A stretch of DNA of 64,000 nucleotides from Camelus bactrianus (taxonomy: Eukaryota; Chordata; Mammalia; Artiodactyla; Camelidae). Shown here one piece after another: positions 23,900-36,865 of the stretch. The notes under the pieces are model-generated. The model saw only the letters and a program-made list of their open reading frames with translations. It searched no databases and had not been told where the DNA came from. The DNA is taken from contig NC_133540.1 of the NCBI RefSeq assembly GCF_048773025.1, positions 121,152,501 through 121,216,500 of the forward strand, given 5' to 3'. Position numbers and translations under genes: made by a program. The stretch's first letter is position 1, and each line of letters starts with the position of its first letter.

Positions 23900-24530
23900 T
23901 TTTCTTCTAGCTTTTATGTTTAGCTCCTCCAGTTCCCACTGTATCACTCAAGGTTATATTCTTATTTTCCAGGCCATCATGGTTGTCTTCGATTTACATT
24001 AAGTGCCACTCCCTACTCACAACCAAATGAATTTACTAACACCTGATTTGAGTCAGGTCATTCTCCTGTGCAAAATCTTTCAATATTGTCTCCCAGGACT
24101 CTTCTACACTTTGACCTGCTAAACTGGACTGTTCCCTAGTCCCCAAACATATCTCATATTGTACCTGCTGCTTAGAATGAACTTCCTGCCCCAGTGTTAC
24201 CCACTCAGCATTGTTGAGCATTCAGCACTGAACAGTATCCTTCAAGATTCATCTCAAATACAGTATCTTTCTTCATGCAGCCTTAGTGATTCCTCCCTGC
24301 CTCCTCCCCAGAGAATTGTGCTTTGAATTTTCATTGGTCATTTTCCTTTTATTTTGACTTATGTCTGAATAACAAGGCACAATAAACTATGAATATTTGT
24401 TTTGTTTGCAGTTTTAAATTGTAACTCCTTGATGGTGAGTACCATACGTGAGTTACTAATTTTTGTACCCCTGCTAGTGACTCGCACAATGCTTCACAAA
24501 ATAGTAGATGCTTAAAAACATAGTTATTGG
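23900..24530 (+). repeat. L2 LINE 3' region (sense)
   Basis: In order: 'aatctttcaatattgtctcc', 'gaatgaacttcctgccccag', 'attcatctcaaatacagtat', 'aattgtaactccttgatggt' and 'atagtagatgcttaaaaaca', a diverged L2 3' region over about 630 bp. Confidence 0.65.
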
Positions 24531-25087
24531 ATTTAAATAAACCACATTGCCCAGTGGTAGACCCACCAAAGACCCATAATTACGATCCACGTTTGATTGC
24601 TTGTAAAGCCATCTACTGGAAGCGGCATTCTTTTTTTGGATCTGTCCTTTCCATTTACTGGACCAGGTCTATAAGTATAGCAATATGACACCAAGATAGT
24701 CCTCCTCTGAGCTGTGCATGTTCCTGCATCTATAATGCATGGCTATGAGAGTTTACATCAGTTCTGAAAAAGGGCTTAATGAGCAACCGGTGTGTTCTGT
24801 GACTCCAGAGCCATAGTCAGTGTCGTCTTTGGATACTGTTCCTACGACTGCCTCATACTTAATACCTTCCAGACCTGTCACCTCCAGGCTCGGTAGTTCA
24901 GGTGGCCCCCAGTGAGTGACTGTCACCTCTCCTGGTTCCATTCCCAGAAAAAGAGTGGAAAAATGAGCTAAGTACTCCCTCTGAATCATGACTTTGACGG
25001 TTGATACTAGTCTGAGTTTGTGTTACATAGAATGTCTCTTCCTAGCATTTCCCAGTCCAGAGCCTCAGTGGCTGCACCACCATGTCT
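24531..25087. other. Unique intron sequence
   Basis: No gene or named repeat. Confidence 0.4.
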
Positions 25088-25088
25088 G

Positions 25089-25145
25089 TCGCCGTCGTCG
25101 TCGTCGTCGTCATCATCATCATTATCATCATCATCATCATCATCA
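25089..25145. repeat. Compound (TCG)n-(TCA)n trinucleotide repeat
   Basis: Nineteen triplets in phase: TCG, CCG, five TCG, four TCA, one TTA, seven TCA. The TCG to TCA step equals decay of CpG to CpA. In one frame this would read as runs of arginine then histidine and in another as serine, but no coding context supports translation. Confidence 0.95.
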
Positions 25146-25149
25146 GTAC

Positions 25150-28100
25150 CCTCATCAGGTGATAAATCCTTTCATTCTAACCACGGCTGTGAAGAGGAAT
25201 GGAAAAACTAAACAAACAGCCGAGACATCATTCAGTGTACACACATCCATTTCCTTAGATGCCTTTTCTCTCATATCAAACTTTGCAGATTCAGGCTGTG
25301 TTGGGAGGAAACTAGAAGAGGGGTGGAATCCAGGGCAGGGCTGAGATGAGGTGAGGTTCAGCTTTTTTCCTCTTACCACTGCAGCTGTCTCCCATCTTGC
25401 CCAGTCTCTCCGCTATGGGTGGCTCTCAGATGGACCCATATGCACGTAGCATGAGAAAGTCTGAAAAAGGAGAGTCTCAGTGTTTAAACATCAGAGTCCT
25501 CCCTACACTCTGACAACCTAAGGAGTAATTTGAACATAGATACAAATACAGAATTTGCCATATTGAGCACCTGGCCTTCATGCCCATGTTAAGGGCTGAT
25601 TTTTCTTTCCCGATGAACACAGCCAGTGTGTTTGAATGGCTCTCCCATTGGAAATAGGTTGTCAGTTTAAATACTCCTTGGATGTATTATTGACCTTTTA
25701 GAAACTTCTCTCTCCTGCATGTTCCATCTCAGTTGTTTAGGTAAAACAAGTAGTTAACCAATTTTACAACAACAGTGCATACCTTTTTGGTTACCTGAAA
25801 TTTGCATTGGTTTAGTTAGGGAAGTGTCCGCCCAGGTATTCAGGCAGCATCTGCTCATGAATAGTGAATAAAAAAGTCTCTAGGGAATTAGACCTGGCCT
25901 TTTTTTTTTTTTTTTTTTTTTTTTGTAGGCCTTTACTTTAAAAAGGTTTTAGAGGAGAAATAGACTTCATCTCCAGATGTCAACACTTCTTAACAGTGGA
26001 AGGATCTTTTGAGTGAAGCAGTTGATTTAAGAAATGACATCTGCAGCCCAACTAGGAATCAAAATCAGATTTGACTGGTAGAGTAGCTACTGCAGTTTAA
26101 CAGCTATGCATGCTTTCTCTGTTTCTCTCTTTTTCTCGTGTCTTTGCTACAATAGTATCTGTACTTTGTGTTCAGATTCTAAGGTGCCCCCAAGGATGTC
26201 CCCAAATATTATTTTTTAAACCAGGGGAGACATGACTTCCAAAAGTCTTCACGAGCTTCATAATAAAATTTGGTGGCAATGGCACATGTGACTGTTAAAC
26301 TGCTCTACATCTCAGAATGGATATTATGTCAGGGGCTTTATTTTGGGTTGTGACTTTTTGCACTTTAATTGAATTTTCATTAGAATAGCATGAGAAACTA
26401 CGTATAAAAATGGTCTAGCCCGTACCTTTTATCCATGTTTCGTATGTGGTAAGTGCTCCAGAGATGTGTTGAGTGACTAAAAGTATCTGATGCTGGGGTT
26501 ATACCCTAAAGATGGAGGTACCCTCTCATGCTCCGATCCATTCCATCGCCGTGGAAATGGATCTGCAGGTCGTCTTCCGGTGTCTGCAGGGAATCTGTGG
26601 AAAACCCCAAACCATAATCTAGAAATCACAAACAGACATTTCAAAGATAACCCTGTCAAATCTAGTCCTGAGAACGTGCTTAATTTGGTGGGAAGTCTAC
26701 TTTGGAGAAATTTTATTTACTTTGGAAAAGTGAGAACATATAGAATAGCCAGTGAGTATAGTACTGCTGTTCCTCCTTCTTCATATATAAGATGGTGGTA
26801 GTCATGTCCACTTGTAGGTTACAGGGGTGGATTTTGTAATGATGAAACAAGATTAATCAGCAAATACGCATTTACAGAGAGCTAGTTGGTGCTGGGATGG
26901 GGGAGATGTAGAGTCTGCCCTCAGAGACCTTATTGTTTATTCAAGAGATACTTACTGAGTATGCAAGTAGGAGAGAAAATAAATAACTAAACATGTATAT
27001 TTTAAAATATTCATTACCATAACAGAAGTAAAATGAAGTGGGATGGACGCTGAAAAGCAAGATTACTTCAAGTTGATATTCGTGCCATCCTTTCCAAGTG
27101 GACGCAGTGAAAGCGAACAGTGATAGTGAACTTGATCTTTCTCTCTTTGGGATCTTGCAGAATAAAGCTATCCCAAGAGCTGAGCTTAAGAGTCTATATT
27201 CTGTCATCCAATTTCTTCCTGTCTTCTGTTTTCCACCTATAATATGGGTTTATGTGTCCATTACTTAAGTATATTGTGATGTTATCGAAGCCATTTTAAA
27301 GATTTTTAAAACCTATGATGCTAGGAGTCTGTAAAGAAGTGTACTTTTTTTTCTAAAGCAAACTTGATTTTGAAGCTTGGAGAATACAAGATGAATAGTA
27401 ACTTCTGTTTAAAGGTAGTCATAAAGGAATTGAAATGCCTAGCTCTCTCTTTGCCAGTTTAAATAATATTCTGGTAAAGGCAGAGGCATTTCAAATCAGT
27501 GTAGGATTTTTTAAAAATTAAGTAGAATATAGGTCTAATTTTTAAATTTCGTTTTGTAGAATCAATCATTTATCATAAGGATATTATTAGACCTGATCTA
27601 ATATTATGAGCACTTGTGAACACCGGATTCTGCTAATCCTTTCTCACATTTTTTTCCAAGAATTCTTCAGACAATCTTGCCATATCATCCGTTTCCCCAA
27701 ACTCTGTTTAATTTGAGGCCGAGTCTCTTCCTACTGAGATGCACGGTATTACTGCAATCTGATCTCCATTCCCTTTCCTTTCATGGTCCAGTTTCATCAC
27801 AGTTTCCTGCTGAAGTTGTGATCTCTGAGAGAGCTGGTGCAGGCTCTGAAACACAGGTGCACTACATTAATTGGAAGGTTGTGGGAGGGAAATCTTGGAA
27901 GACAAGTATAAAACGATGAGAGTTCAGAACCAGACATCGGAAAACACAGAAAAGGGAAAGTGGAAGCTGCAAAGTATAGCAATATCCAGGGCCATAGAGG
28001 GAGGGAATTCTCCTGCCAGGGATTTAGAGAATAAACTCCATTTTTGATGGGAACATTGTAAGACAGTTTTTAAAAAGGCAACACATCTTAAACTGCAAGG

Positions 28101-28975
28101 CTCAAAGGTAATAAATACTAGCACTTCTGATGTGACTTAAGTGCCAGATTTGCAGTTAAACCATATACACCATCCGAGTAAGGTTGTAGCTGGAGATTCT
28201 GAATGAAAATTAATCATTTAGAAGACTAATACTTTCAAAACTGTTGTTCATTTCTCAGGATAAATACTGACAATGCAAAATCTACAAGGAGGATTGAACT
28301 GTATATATATATATATAATTTTTTTTTTTTAGAAAGAGTCCAATTTAAAGCACACTTTTATTTATCTTGGATCCCTGATCTTGAGATTGTGACTTTTCAT
28401 AACTCTCCTCAGAATAGAATTTCAGATTTTAATCAGTGACAGTTATAACTTCAGTTTTAATGCAATCTGTGTTCTGATAGTTTTCAAAATAGTTTTGAAG
28501 GTGTTATTCAATAGTCATCTATTTAAAACACATTGATCAGTTACCTACTATAGGAGAGAAACTGCTAGTCAGTATTTCAGAGTATAAACAGGCATGTTAG
28601 TTGTTTAGGAATTAAGCTTTTAAATCATACCTTTCTTCTCCACCCCAGAATTCGACTTGATCTGAATTGTGTATTGATGAGTAGAGCATGTTGGCTTAGC
28701 TCATTTTCAAAGGCATGTGCTAAATACTTTCATGGGACCCTGGGATATGTCCTCATGGAGGAGATCAGAAGCTGCAGCCCTTGTCTCCTGTGAAATAATA
28801 AGCTGACAGCACAGAGTAGACATTCCATAGTCACAGTGTTTGTTACTAAGTGATACTGGTTTCACAGAGTCACATAAAATACAAAACAAACCCTATGTGG
28901 GAAAAAACAGCATTAAGTGTAGGCTTGATAATATTGCTACTCTCATATCAGTCAAACGGGAGCCAATTTATTCTT
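25150..28975. other. Mostly unique intron
   Basis: Poly-T at 25900-25924 (25 T) and a short (TA)n followed by T-tract at about 28303-28331. No exon or confident transposon. Blocks at 26100-26480 and 27240-27680 look like unique AT-rich non-coding DNA. Confidence 0.45.
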
Positions 28976-28979
28976 TTGT

Positions 28980-30560
28980 AAAACATAGTACATATCTATT
29001 ATTTGCCAACTATTGTTCTAAGTACTAGAATACAGAGATGAAAAATAACCTTTGGGAAACCCTGAATCTAGTTAAAGAGGCAGACATGTGAGATGGTAAC
29101 TGGAATGTGGAAAGTCCTGTGATAGCACCAAGCACAGAGGGCTTCGGGAAGACAGGTGTGAGTCACCTCATACAGGCTGGATAGGGGGAAAGAGAGCTCC
29201 CTAGACTGGATGGGACTGGAGGATGAGAATGAGTTTTCCAGGTAAAGACAGCAGGTGGACAGGGAGAGAGCTGTGGCTGTAAGAGAATGTGGTGGTGTCA
29301 CCAGGGACAGTGAGAAATCTTGTGTGCAGTTGAAGTGGGGGAGGGTAGAAGGGAACAGGGACATGGGAAGCCGGAGAAGTAGTTGGGGTCAGGATGTGAA
29401 GGCAGTGGGGAGCTACTGACAAATTTCAATCAAGAGCAGAGCATGATCACTTCTGCATGTTGGGCAGATATCTGCAGTGATGTGGTGGACAGACCACAAG
29501 GGAATGAAAGAGTGGGCAAGGGGAACTGCTGAGGTGGGATTGCAGGTGAGACATATTGAGGATCGTAGTGAAGCACTGGTGAGTGATGGAGAGTAAAGGG
29601 TATACGTGAGATAAATAGAGGACAAGACCAACAGGAGCTGATGACAGGTTGTAATTGGGGTTGGAGGAGAAGGAGGAGCCTGGATTGTCTTCTGGATTTC
29701 TGGTTTAGGTAACTGGTGGGTGCCATCTATTTACCAAGATGGGAAATAAAGAAGGAGGCTTAGTTGAAAGAAAATGAGATCAATTTTGGGACTATAACAT
29801 TTAAGGTCTTTAGGGATATCAAAATGGAGTTGTCCAGTAGTTACTGGGCTATATGAATTTGGTACATGAAATTGAGGTCTGATTCTGTAGACAGTGAGGA
29901 GCCAGTTGAATTTAGGAAGAGTGACAGAATGAGGAACATAAATTTTGCATAGCTGTGTAGGCTGCATCATTGACAAGGATGTCATTAGGAGGCTGTTGCA
30001 TTAGTCTAAGCGAGAGAAAACAAACGTTTGAACAGTGGTCGAGGCAGTGGGGATGGAAGGGTGGGATGACTGGGAAGGAGAAGGATGGGGAGATTGGTGA
30101 TGGGTGTCTCGTGGTGCCATGATGGAGAAGCAGAGAACACAGGCAGACAACAGGTTTTGGAGGGAAGATAACATGTTCACTTTTAGAAATACTGACTTTG
30201 ATGGGCTAGGGAAGCATCCAGGTCAATCTGTCCCAAACGGGAAATGTATAGTTCAAGTTTAAGTGATTTCAGAGGGGCATAAATTATTAAGCAGTCAGTA
30301 TTGGGGTGGGTATTAAGGGCAGAGAGATGAATGAGGTATGGATTTACTCTGAAGAAGCTGGCCATCAGACCAAGCTGGGGACTCAAATTTGGGAGTCAAC
30401 TGCCAAGAGATAAAGGTAATTGAAGACATGAGACTGAATAGGGGACAAAGTCTAGGATTCAAACTATGAAGAATAAGAGTGGAAGATGGATATAAAATCA
30501 GGGCAACAGGTTGTAGGGGAGAGGACATTGGAGAGGAGAAGGTTATGGAGGTCAGTGCCT
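28980..30560 (-). repeat. Long L2 LINE copy (antisense)
   Basis: The order is that of antisense L2 over about 1.6 kb: 'ttgccaactattgttctaag', 'gaagccggagaag', 'gaggctgttgcattagtcta' with 'agcgagaga', and 'tttgggagtcaactgccaag'. The coding strand therefore keeps remnants of the reverse-transcriptase C-terminal half. Old and highly diverged. Confidence 0.7.
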
Positions 30561-30644
30561 GGCACACAGGTGGCCCTTACTTAGAGCTAGTTAACGGAGC
30601 TAACCACTGCAGAACATTAATGGTGGATGAAGAATGAGGTCTAA

Positions 30645-30725
30645 GACTCCAGGTCAGAGCTAGAGTTTGGATACTGGGTCTGCTACTGTGTGACCTAAGG
30701 AAGACACATGGCCTGTCGTAGCTTA
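30645..30725 (+). repeat. MIR SINE fragment (sense)
   Basis: 'tctgctactgtgtgacctaa' and 'agcttagtttctttatgggt' fit the MIR core. Confidence 0.45.
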
Positions 30726-31084
30726 GTTTCTTTATGGGTGCCTGGGACCTTCTTGCCCCATATACTCCATTGGCTTGCTCTCTCACTTTTTCAGTTTCCC
30801 ATTAAAATATTACTTCTCTGATGACTTCATCTAATACAGCAATTCACATACGTCTCCCTCTTCCTTTATCCTGCTTTCCTTTCCTTCATAGATTTTATAT
30901 TTTATCTTTCAAAGAAAAAAAATACATGTACTTCTATAATGTTATGTATATACATTATAATAATATTTATGTATGTATTATATATGTATATTTATGTTTG
31001 TTTATTTTTTACTATCTTCCTATTAAAATTCATTCCAATGTATGTTGAGTGGAAAATCAATGAAGAGAGCCCATTTTGACAGGT

Positions 31085-31180
31085 TGCACTGAGGATTAAC
31101 TGAAGTAATGTATGTCCAGTGCTCAGGGCAGTGGCTGACAAATAGTTGGAAACTGATAAGTGTGAGTGGTGGTCATTTTT
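31085..31180 (+). repeat. MIR SINE 3' fragment (sense)
   Basis: 'gaggattaactgaagtaatg' and 'gtgctcagggcagtggctga' fit the MIR 3' half. It may continue the fragment at 30645, as the sequence between is AT-rich and unrelated. Confidence 0.5.
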
Positions 31181-31229
31181 ATAATTATTTTGGCTTGAGG
31201 AAAAGCCCTTTCATCCTGAGTCTGGGCTG

Positions 31230-31880
31230 TCAGGAGAGTGGGGAGGTAGGGAGCGTGGGGGCGGTTAGGCAGGGGCTGGTGTGTGAGGAAGTAGCACTGG
31301 CCCTCTGGAAGGGGTAAATCTGCCCTGGGACATGGAAGGGAAGAGAAGGCTCTCCTGGGGTGATCTGCTGAGGGGACCCTGGGGAGGAGCTGCCTGGGAG
31401 CTGTGCTTTGAATGGCCAGATGGTTTAGAGAGGTTTCGAGGAAGCATTTTGTGGGTGGCATGAAGGACTTTGCAGGGACAGCAGTTCGACCAGAGTAGAG
31501 AATGGTCTGAGAAGTGTTGAGGCTGAGAAGTGAGACTGGGGAGAGACTCAGAACTGTGGATTTTATCCAGTGGGCAAGAAGTCAAGATTTCTGAGAAAGA
31601 TGATGGTATAATAAAAACAATGCCTTAGGAAGATGTCTCATGCTGCTGAAAAGGGAAGATGAAAGGAGGGGGAGGGTGCAGGGAGAAAGGGCAGTTGAGA
31701 AGATGTTGCAGTGGTCCAGACTGTAGGAAGGATTGGCCAGTTCTCGAGGGGTGTCACTGGGGGAGAAAATGAATCTGGCAGATTCTTATGGTGTTATGAG
31801 TGGTCTTTGTAACTGACTGAATGTGGGCGTGGAGTTAGGTGGGAGATCAAAGAGCAGTGGGGTCAAGATGGGCACATTAG
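31230..31880 (-). repeat. L2 LINE fragment (antisense)
   Basis: 'ggcatgaaggactttgcagg', 'gtggattttatccagtgggc' and 'agatgttgcagtggtccaga' follow antisense L2. Confidence 0.6.
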
Positions 31881-31958
31881 CAAGTTCCGTGCTCAACTTA
31901 GTAAAGGCCTTTGCTTATGGTGAAGGGAAGCTATTATCCAGGAGACAGAAGAAGGAAA

Positions 31959-31984
31959 GTGTGTGTGTGTGTGTGTGTGTGTGT
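31959..31984. repeat. (GT)n microsatellite
   Basis: About 13 GT units. Confidence 0.95.
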
Positions 31985-32069
31985 ACAGTCAATAGCACTG
32001 AGTGCAACATTGTATCTAGGGCACTAGAGGTCTACCCTGCTAAGAGGGACCCTGGGTAGTCTGGAATAT

Positions 32070-32220
32070 CCTTTTCACTGGTAAGTAACCTGTGGCTCAA
32101 GAGGGTTAAGCAGCTCGCCCACAGTCCACAGCTAGTGCTTGGGAGAACAGGGATGTAAACCAAGGCAATGCTAATCAAGGCATTCTGGATCCACAGACTA
32201 TGTACTCTTGTTTCTCCACT
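32070..32220 (-). repeat. MIR SINE (antisense)
   Basis: 'ctggtaagtaacctgtggct', 'gagggttaagcagctcgccc' and 'acagggatgtaaaccaaggc' are antisense MIR. Confidence 0.65.
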
Positions 32221-33184
32221 CTCCTGCCTGCACAGGGCAGGGCTGGGGAGGAGGGAGGAGGGGGACTCTGGCCTGGCCTGATATTGTGCTGGGAGGGCTG
32301 GGCTCAGCTCAGCTGATACAGTGCTTATTGTCCAGTTCGGTGTTAAAGGGAGTTCAAAGGCAAATGACCTGACAGAGTTCCCTGTGGGTTTCTAGATCAC
32401 ACCCAAGGTAAAGGTCCAAAGCCGGTACCCAGTTCAAATGATGCTGCATGGGAAGAGCCTTGATACCCAGCCTTGTGGTTTGGGAAAAAGAACCATTCAT
32501 GCTTGGAGGGTTTGGATGAAAGTAACCCGCAGGGCCTCCCTGAGCCTGAGTTAAAGGGCTGGTGGAAGTGACTGGTGTGGACAAGCTAGTGCCAGGTAAG
32601 GGTCTGGGGCAGACTGGCCATTGGAAGTGCCATAAACAGGGAAGCTCTTGAAGGATGTTTATTATCCCATGCAAAGATATGATTTTGATTCAGAGAGCAT
32701 TCTACTTGCACAGCTGCCCTCCCTCCCCTCCTCCCCTCCCTGGACTGCTTGATCCTGCAGCCGCATCTCCCACCCACCCTGTGGACACAGGCAGTCTTGC
32801 TAGGACTGTCCAACTGAGAATAAATAACCTTACTGCAAGCAGTAAACTCCAGCCATCTTCCATCCTGCCAGAGTAAGTCATGAATCCTTTTAATACTGTT
32901 CCTTAATGAATACAGTTTTAATTAATTGTTTGATATCTGCCAACACAGAGTAAAGAGACTGTACACACTTCCAGGACACACAGGGGCACTCAAATATTTG
33001 TTGACCAATGGATAATGAAATGCCTTTAAGTGTACTGATAGAAAAGCAGTCAAATATTGTTATAACTGTTAGGTGAGCCTCATAATTCTGCTGTCATGAA
33101 ATGCAATAAGCAAGCACTGAGGGAGTTGAAAGAAATTCTGTTTTTTCTCTTTCCTTCCCCTTCTCTTCTCGGGTCTCAGGACAC
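32221..33184. other. Unique intron with a G-rich tract
   Basis: A G-quadruplex motif lies at 32235-32264 on the + strand. No exon or named transposon in the rest. Confidence 0.45.
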
Positions 33185-33660
33185 ATTTCACTCAACTTCG
33201 CTTCAGTCAACACATTTCTTTAGTGTGTATTATAAATCAAACATTGTACCGGGTTTGAGGGATACAGATACCTTCTCCATCTTCACAGATGGCTGGCAAA
33301 GAAGAAAGACCTTCAACAATGCATTAGCAGCATGCTGAGAGTTTCAGAACAGTGAGCAAAGGATGCTATAGGAACATATGGGAAAAAACTGAATATGTTT
33401 TAGGGGTCAGAAAATAACTTTTAAAGGAAGTATAAATTAAGTTGACACCTAAATGACACTTAGAGGTAGACACAAGAATGGAGAACATACTTGAAGAACT
33501 AAAAATGTCCAAAAAGAGAGAGAGAAGGACTAAAGATAAATGCTGAAGAGGCAGATAGGGCCAGATGGTTGAGTTTTATTAAGGATTTGGTCTTTATCCA
33601 AAGGGCAATGAGAAGTTATCAGAGATTTTAAGTAGGGAAGCAAAATAGCCAAATAACCAC
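33185..33660 (-). repeat. L2 LINE 3' region (antisense)
   Basis: It begins in L2 3' end-like sequence ('catttctttagtgtgtatta') and includes 'ttggtctttatccaaagggc' and 'tttaagtagggaagcaaaat'. Confidence 0.65.
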
Positions 33661-35024
33661 ATCTTCTGGCCTTGGTCCATACACTCAGCAAAAAGCATAA
33701 GTAGTTATCCCAGTGCCCAGCAAACTGTTGATCATGTCTTTCTGTGATCTGAGATTATTTTCTCATTCTCCCTGTCTTGTTTTCCCTTTGTTTGTTTTTC
33801 CATGTACCTTTTGTCTTCTGCCTTGACTAACCTCTGACATCCGATTTTGGTCTGTGATTTAGAACTCATTGCTAGCTATTTATTGTTTAGGTCAGCAGTC
33901 TCCAAACTGTTTTGATCTTGTACGCCCAACTATAAAAATATTTTGAGCGTGTACTTTGACTTTTATAGATTTCATCGTAAATTATACACATGTACTTACA
34001 GAAGTGTGTGCACTATTGGTAAAGCTTAACTTCTTTCTTTTCTTAGGTAATAAACATGATAAAATAGTAATATCAAAACCCAAAGGTATCATCCCAGTGA
34101 CCTCTAATGAAGGATTTCTATTAATACTTGACTAGTGTAAAGAAAAAAGTCTAACGTACTAGACTTTGCAGCCTGGAACGAAGCAATGTGTGGCAAAGAA
34201 CCATCTGCAATGTGCCACTTTATCAATGGTTAGCTTCCACACGTATTTTTATGTTCACTTTTACAAATATCAAGTGTTCGGGAGGTAATGCTACCTTGCA
34301 ACACTGTTATTAACTATTCCTCCTTCCTCAGTGCTTCAGCCCGCTTGCAGCTGTCCCCGTCCCTCCCAACTGAGACATCTTCTGCACTGTTCAGACTCCA
34401 CTTTGTCCTGATTTGTTTCCAGCATACTCTTCCTGCATTCCGAATTTCCCACTGTTTCATGCATGATGGCTGTCACAATTCCAGAGAAGGCTCAGTCTAT
34501 CTGTCTACAGATACCCAAAGGGTACATGAGACACACATGAGCTAGTGCCTAATACACTTAAAAAGGCTTTTACCGTACAGGCACTCACATGTGGGCATTT
34601 CCTGACTCAACCACAGAGCATTCATCTGTTGTTATTTCTATTTCATGAACCCATGCAGTGTGGGTCTGATGCCTGCTAATTTGTGGGGAACCTGAGTCAA
34701 CACTGTCTACCCGACTACAATGTGTAATAGCGAACTCTCCAGTGGCAAGGTTCCTACAGGCCTTCACGGGAAGGGAGAGCTTTCATCAAAAAAAAAAAAG
34801 GTTGAGCCTTAAGTTTTAAAGATCTATAGTAGTTGTACATTTGCGTGCCTGGTGTTGTGGGGTCGCAAAGAAGCGAATGGTGAGTTTCAGTTGGAGAGGG
34901 TGAGCTATGATGACATGCCAAAGCCACTGAAGTACTTTGTGTTAACACTGATTTCGTGATGGCCTTGCTAATGATTTAAACAAAGATCTTCAAATCATGC
35001 CTCAGATTTACCGAGTGCAATTTA
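33661..35024. other. Intron, possible hAT-type fossil at 33893-34200
   Basis: 'cagcagtctccaaactgttt' at 33893 resembles the end of a mammalian hAT-type element, but I could not find a matching partner end. The remainder is unique, with an A-run at about 34790-34799. Confidence 0.3.
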
Positions 35025-35140
35025 ATCCCCTGGAATTTAGACTCCGTGAGCATAGAGATTGGCTATTTTGTTCACTGTATATCCCATGCACCTTGAACAG
35101 GGACTGCCAATAGTAGGCTCTCAAATATTTGTCTCATGAG
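35025..35140 (+). repeat. L2 LINE 3' end (sense)
   Basis: 'tttagactccgtgagcatag' and 'agtaggctctcaaatatttg' are the L2 3' end. Confidence 0.65.
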
Positions 35141-35289
35141 TCTGCTGCCCACAACCTAGCTTCTATCTGCTGTACATTGAGAGAGAGAACATGTGGACAA
35201 GCAACTCTCACACTAGTGTGACTTAAGTGCTAAAATAGAGGCATGTGCCAAGTCCCGTGGGAGCAAAGGTGTGGGAAGGACTACCTGCC

Positions 35290-36490
35290 AAGGGAAGTTA
35301 AGGAACTTTGCTGAGGAAAATGGCATCTCACAGAGCCCTGCAATGTGTTAAGGTTTATCCAGTGGAAGAGAGAGAAAGAGATGCCGAGGTAGGTAGAACA
35401 GCCTGTGCCCAGGCTCAGATTTGTGTGCAGAACTCAAACTACATCCAGGGAACGGTGAGAAGGTCCACACATGAATATTGGCAACATGGGAAGATGTGTC
35501 CAAAAGTGAGGTTGGAAGGGTGGATGGTGATAGGTTGTTTCAAATCATTGCATTTATGTCTGGCGAGTTTAAATTAAAATCTGCAGGCAGTAGGGAGCTA
35601 TTGAAGGATATTAAGCAATAATAATATTTTTAGAGGGAAGTGGTGGCGGTAAGTCCACAGAAGTCAAGGGAACTGGTTGGAAAAGTAGGGCAAGCAGTGT
35701 GGAATGGGAGACCTGCATTAAAGCAGTGTGGCATGTGGAGAGGAGGTGGTAGGTTCAAGAGAAAGGCAGCAAGTATAACCAGTGAGTCACCAAGCATTAG
35801 AATGAGGATCAGAAAAGTAGGAGTCAGGAAGCTATCCACATGCTTAGCTTTAACCTCCAGTGAGAATTCTTGAGGATATGGCTGCTTTGGGATTTAGGCA
35901 GTTGAGATACAGGTAGAGAATGTAGGAGAAGCCAGCTGATAATTGAAGGCATGAATCTCCATCTCAGAAGGGGCTAGAGATGCAGATTTAGGAGCCAGCA
36001 GATTGCGGAGGGAATCACTTAGGGAGAGGACAGAGCTCAGATTGGCACATGAGGAGGCAGACTAGATTTAAGTGGCTGGACCAGGGAGGAGGCACCAGCC
36101 ATGGAGTCAGAGATGGATCGTAAAGGGAGGTTGAAGGACTGGCAGCCAAGGGTAGTGGAAGCCAAGGGAAGGAAACTTTTCCAGTACCTGGTCAATTATC
36201 TTAAGTGCTTTGCATGGTTAAGTAAAATGAGAACTGCAAGGATTTTGGCCGTTAGGAGGCTGAAGCCATTTAAGTGGGGCAGGAGCCAGGTTGCAGTGGG
36301 TTTGGGTGTGAGTGAGGAAACAAAGGAGAGTGAGTGTAGGCAACTCTTCGAAGAAGTTTTGTTGTGGAGGAAAGAGGGTAGAAGGAGCAGTTGCTTGAGG
36401 AGGGAGCTGCTGGCAGATTCATTTTGTTAAACAGGAAAAATTTGCGCATGTTTGTGGAGAGCCGTGGCCTGAAAGCACAAGAGAGAGAAT
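35290..36490 (-). repeat. Long L2 LINE copy (antisense)
   Basis: 'gggagctattgaaggatatt', 'agatgcagatttaggagcca' and 'aggcaactcttcgaagaagt' follow antisense L2 for about 1.2 kb, reaching well into the coding part. Confidence 0.7.
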
Positions 36491-36865
36491 CATTCTTCTA
36501 TTATAGCACCAGTGTGCTTTGTATATGCCATAGAAATTGCTACTGTGCAGTTGTCTATTTACACTTGAACTACTTACAGAAATACAGAAAAGTATAGAGA
36601 ACACTAAGACCCTGAGGATTTCCTACTTAAAATTGATAGTTAATAATTTTACTAAATACTTGCTTCCAGCCTTCTTTATACAAAAGCACTAAAATGTTAA
36701 CAATTAAGTTGACAACCATTCTGTCACCGTCTGTGTTCCCTCTCCTAGCTCCTCTTGCCTGCAGTTGCAGCCACTGCCATGAATTTGGTTTGTATCCTTC
36801 TGATTTATTTAATATCCTATCTGTACATGTAAATACGTGTGAACCATGTGTCATGTTTCACGTGT
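36491..36865. other. Intron, possible old L1 piece at 36575-36860
   Basis: 'acagaaaagtatagagaaca' and 'gccactgccatgaatttggt' resemble an old L1 3' region, but too diverged to assign. Confidence 0.3.

Noticed and set aside
25089-25145. Poly-Arg/poly-His or poly-Ser coding tract
   Set aside because: The tract is a microsatellite in intron; the open frames over it are short and have no start, splice or domain support.
29068-30567. Series of antisense open frames rich in Ser, Leu and Pro
   Set aside because: They lie in the coding strand of a decayed L2 LINE; no host gene is indicated.
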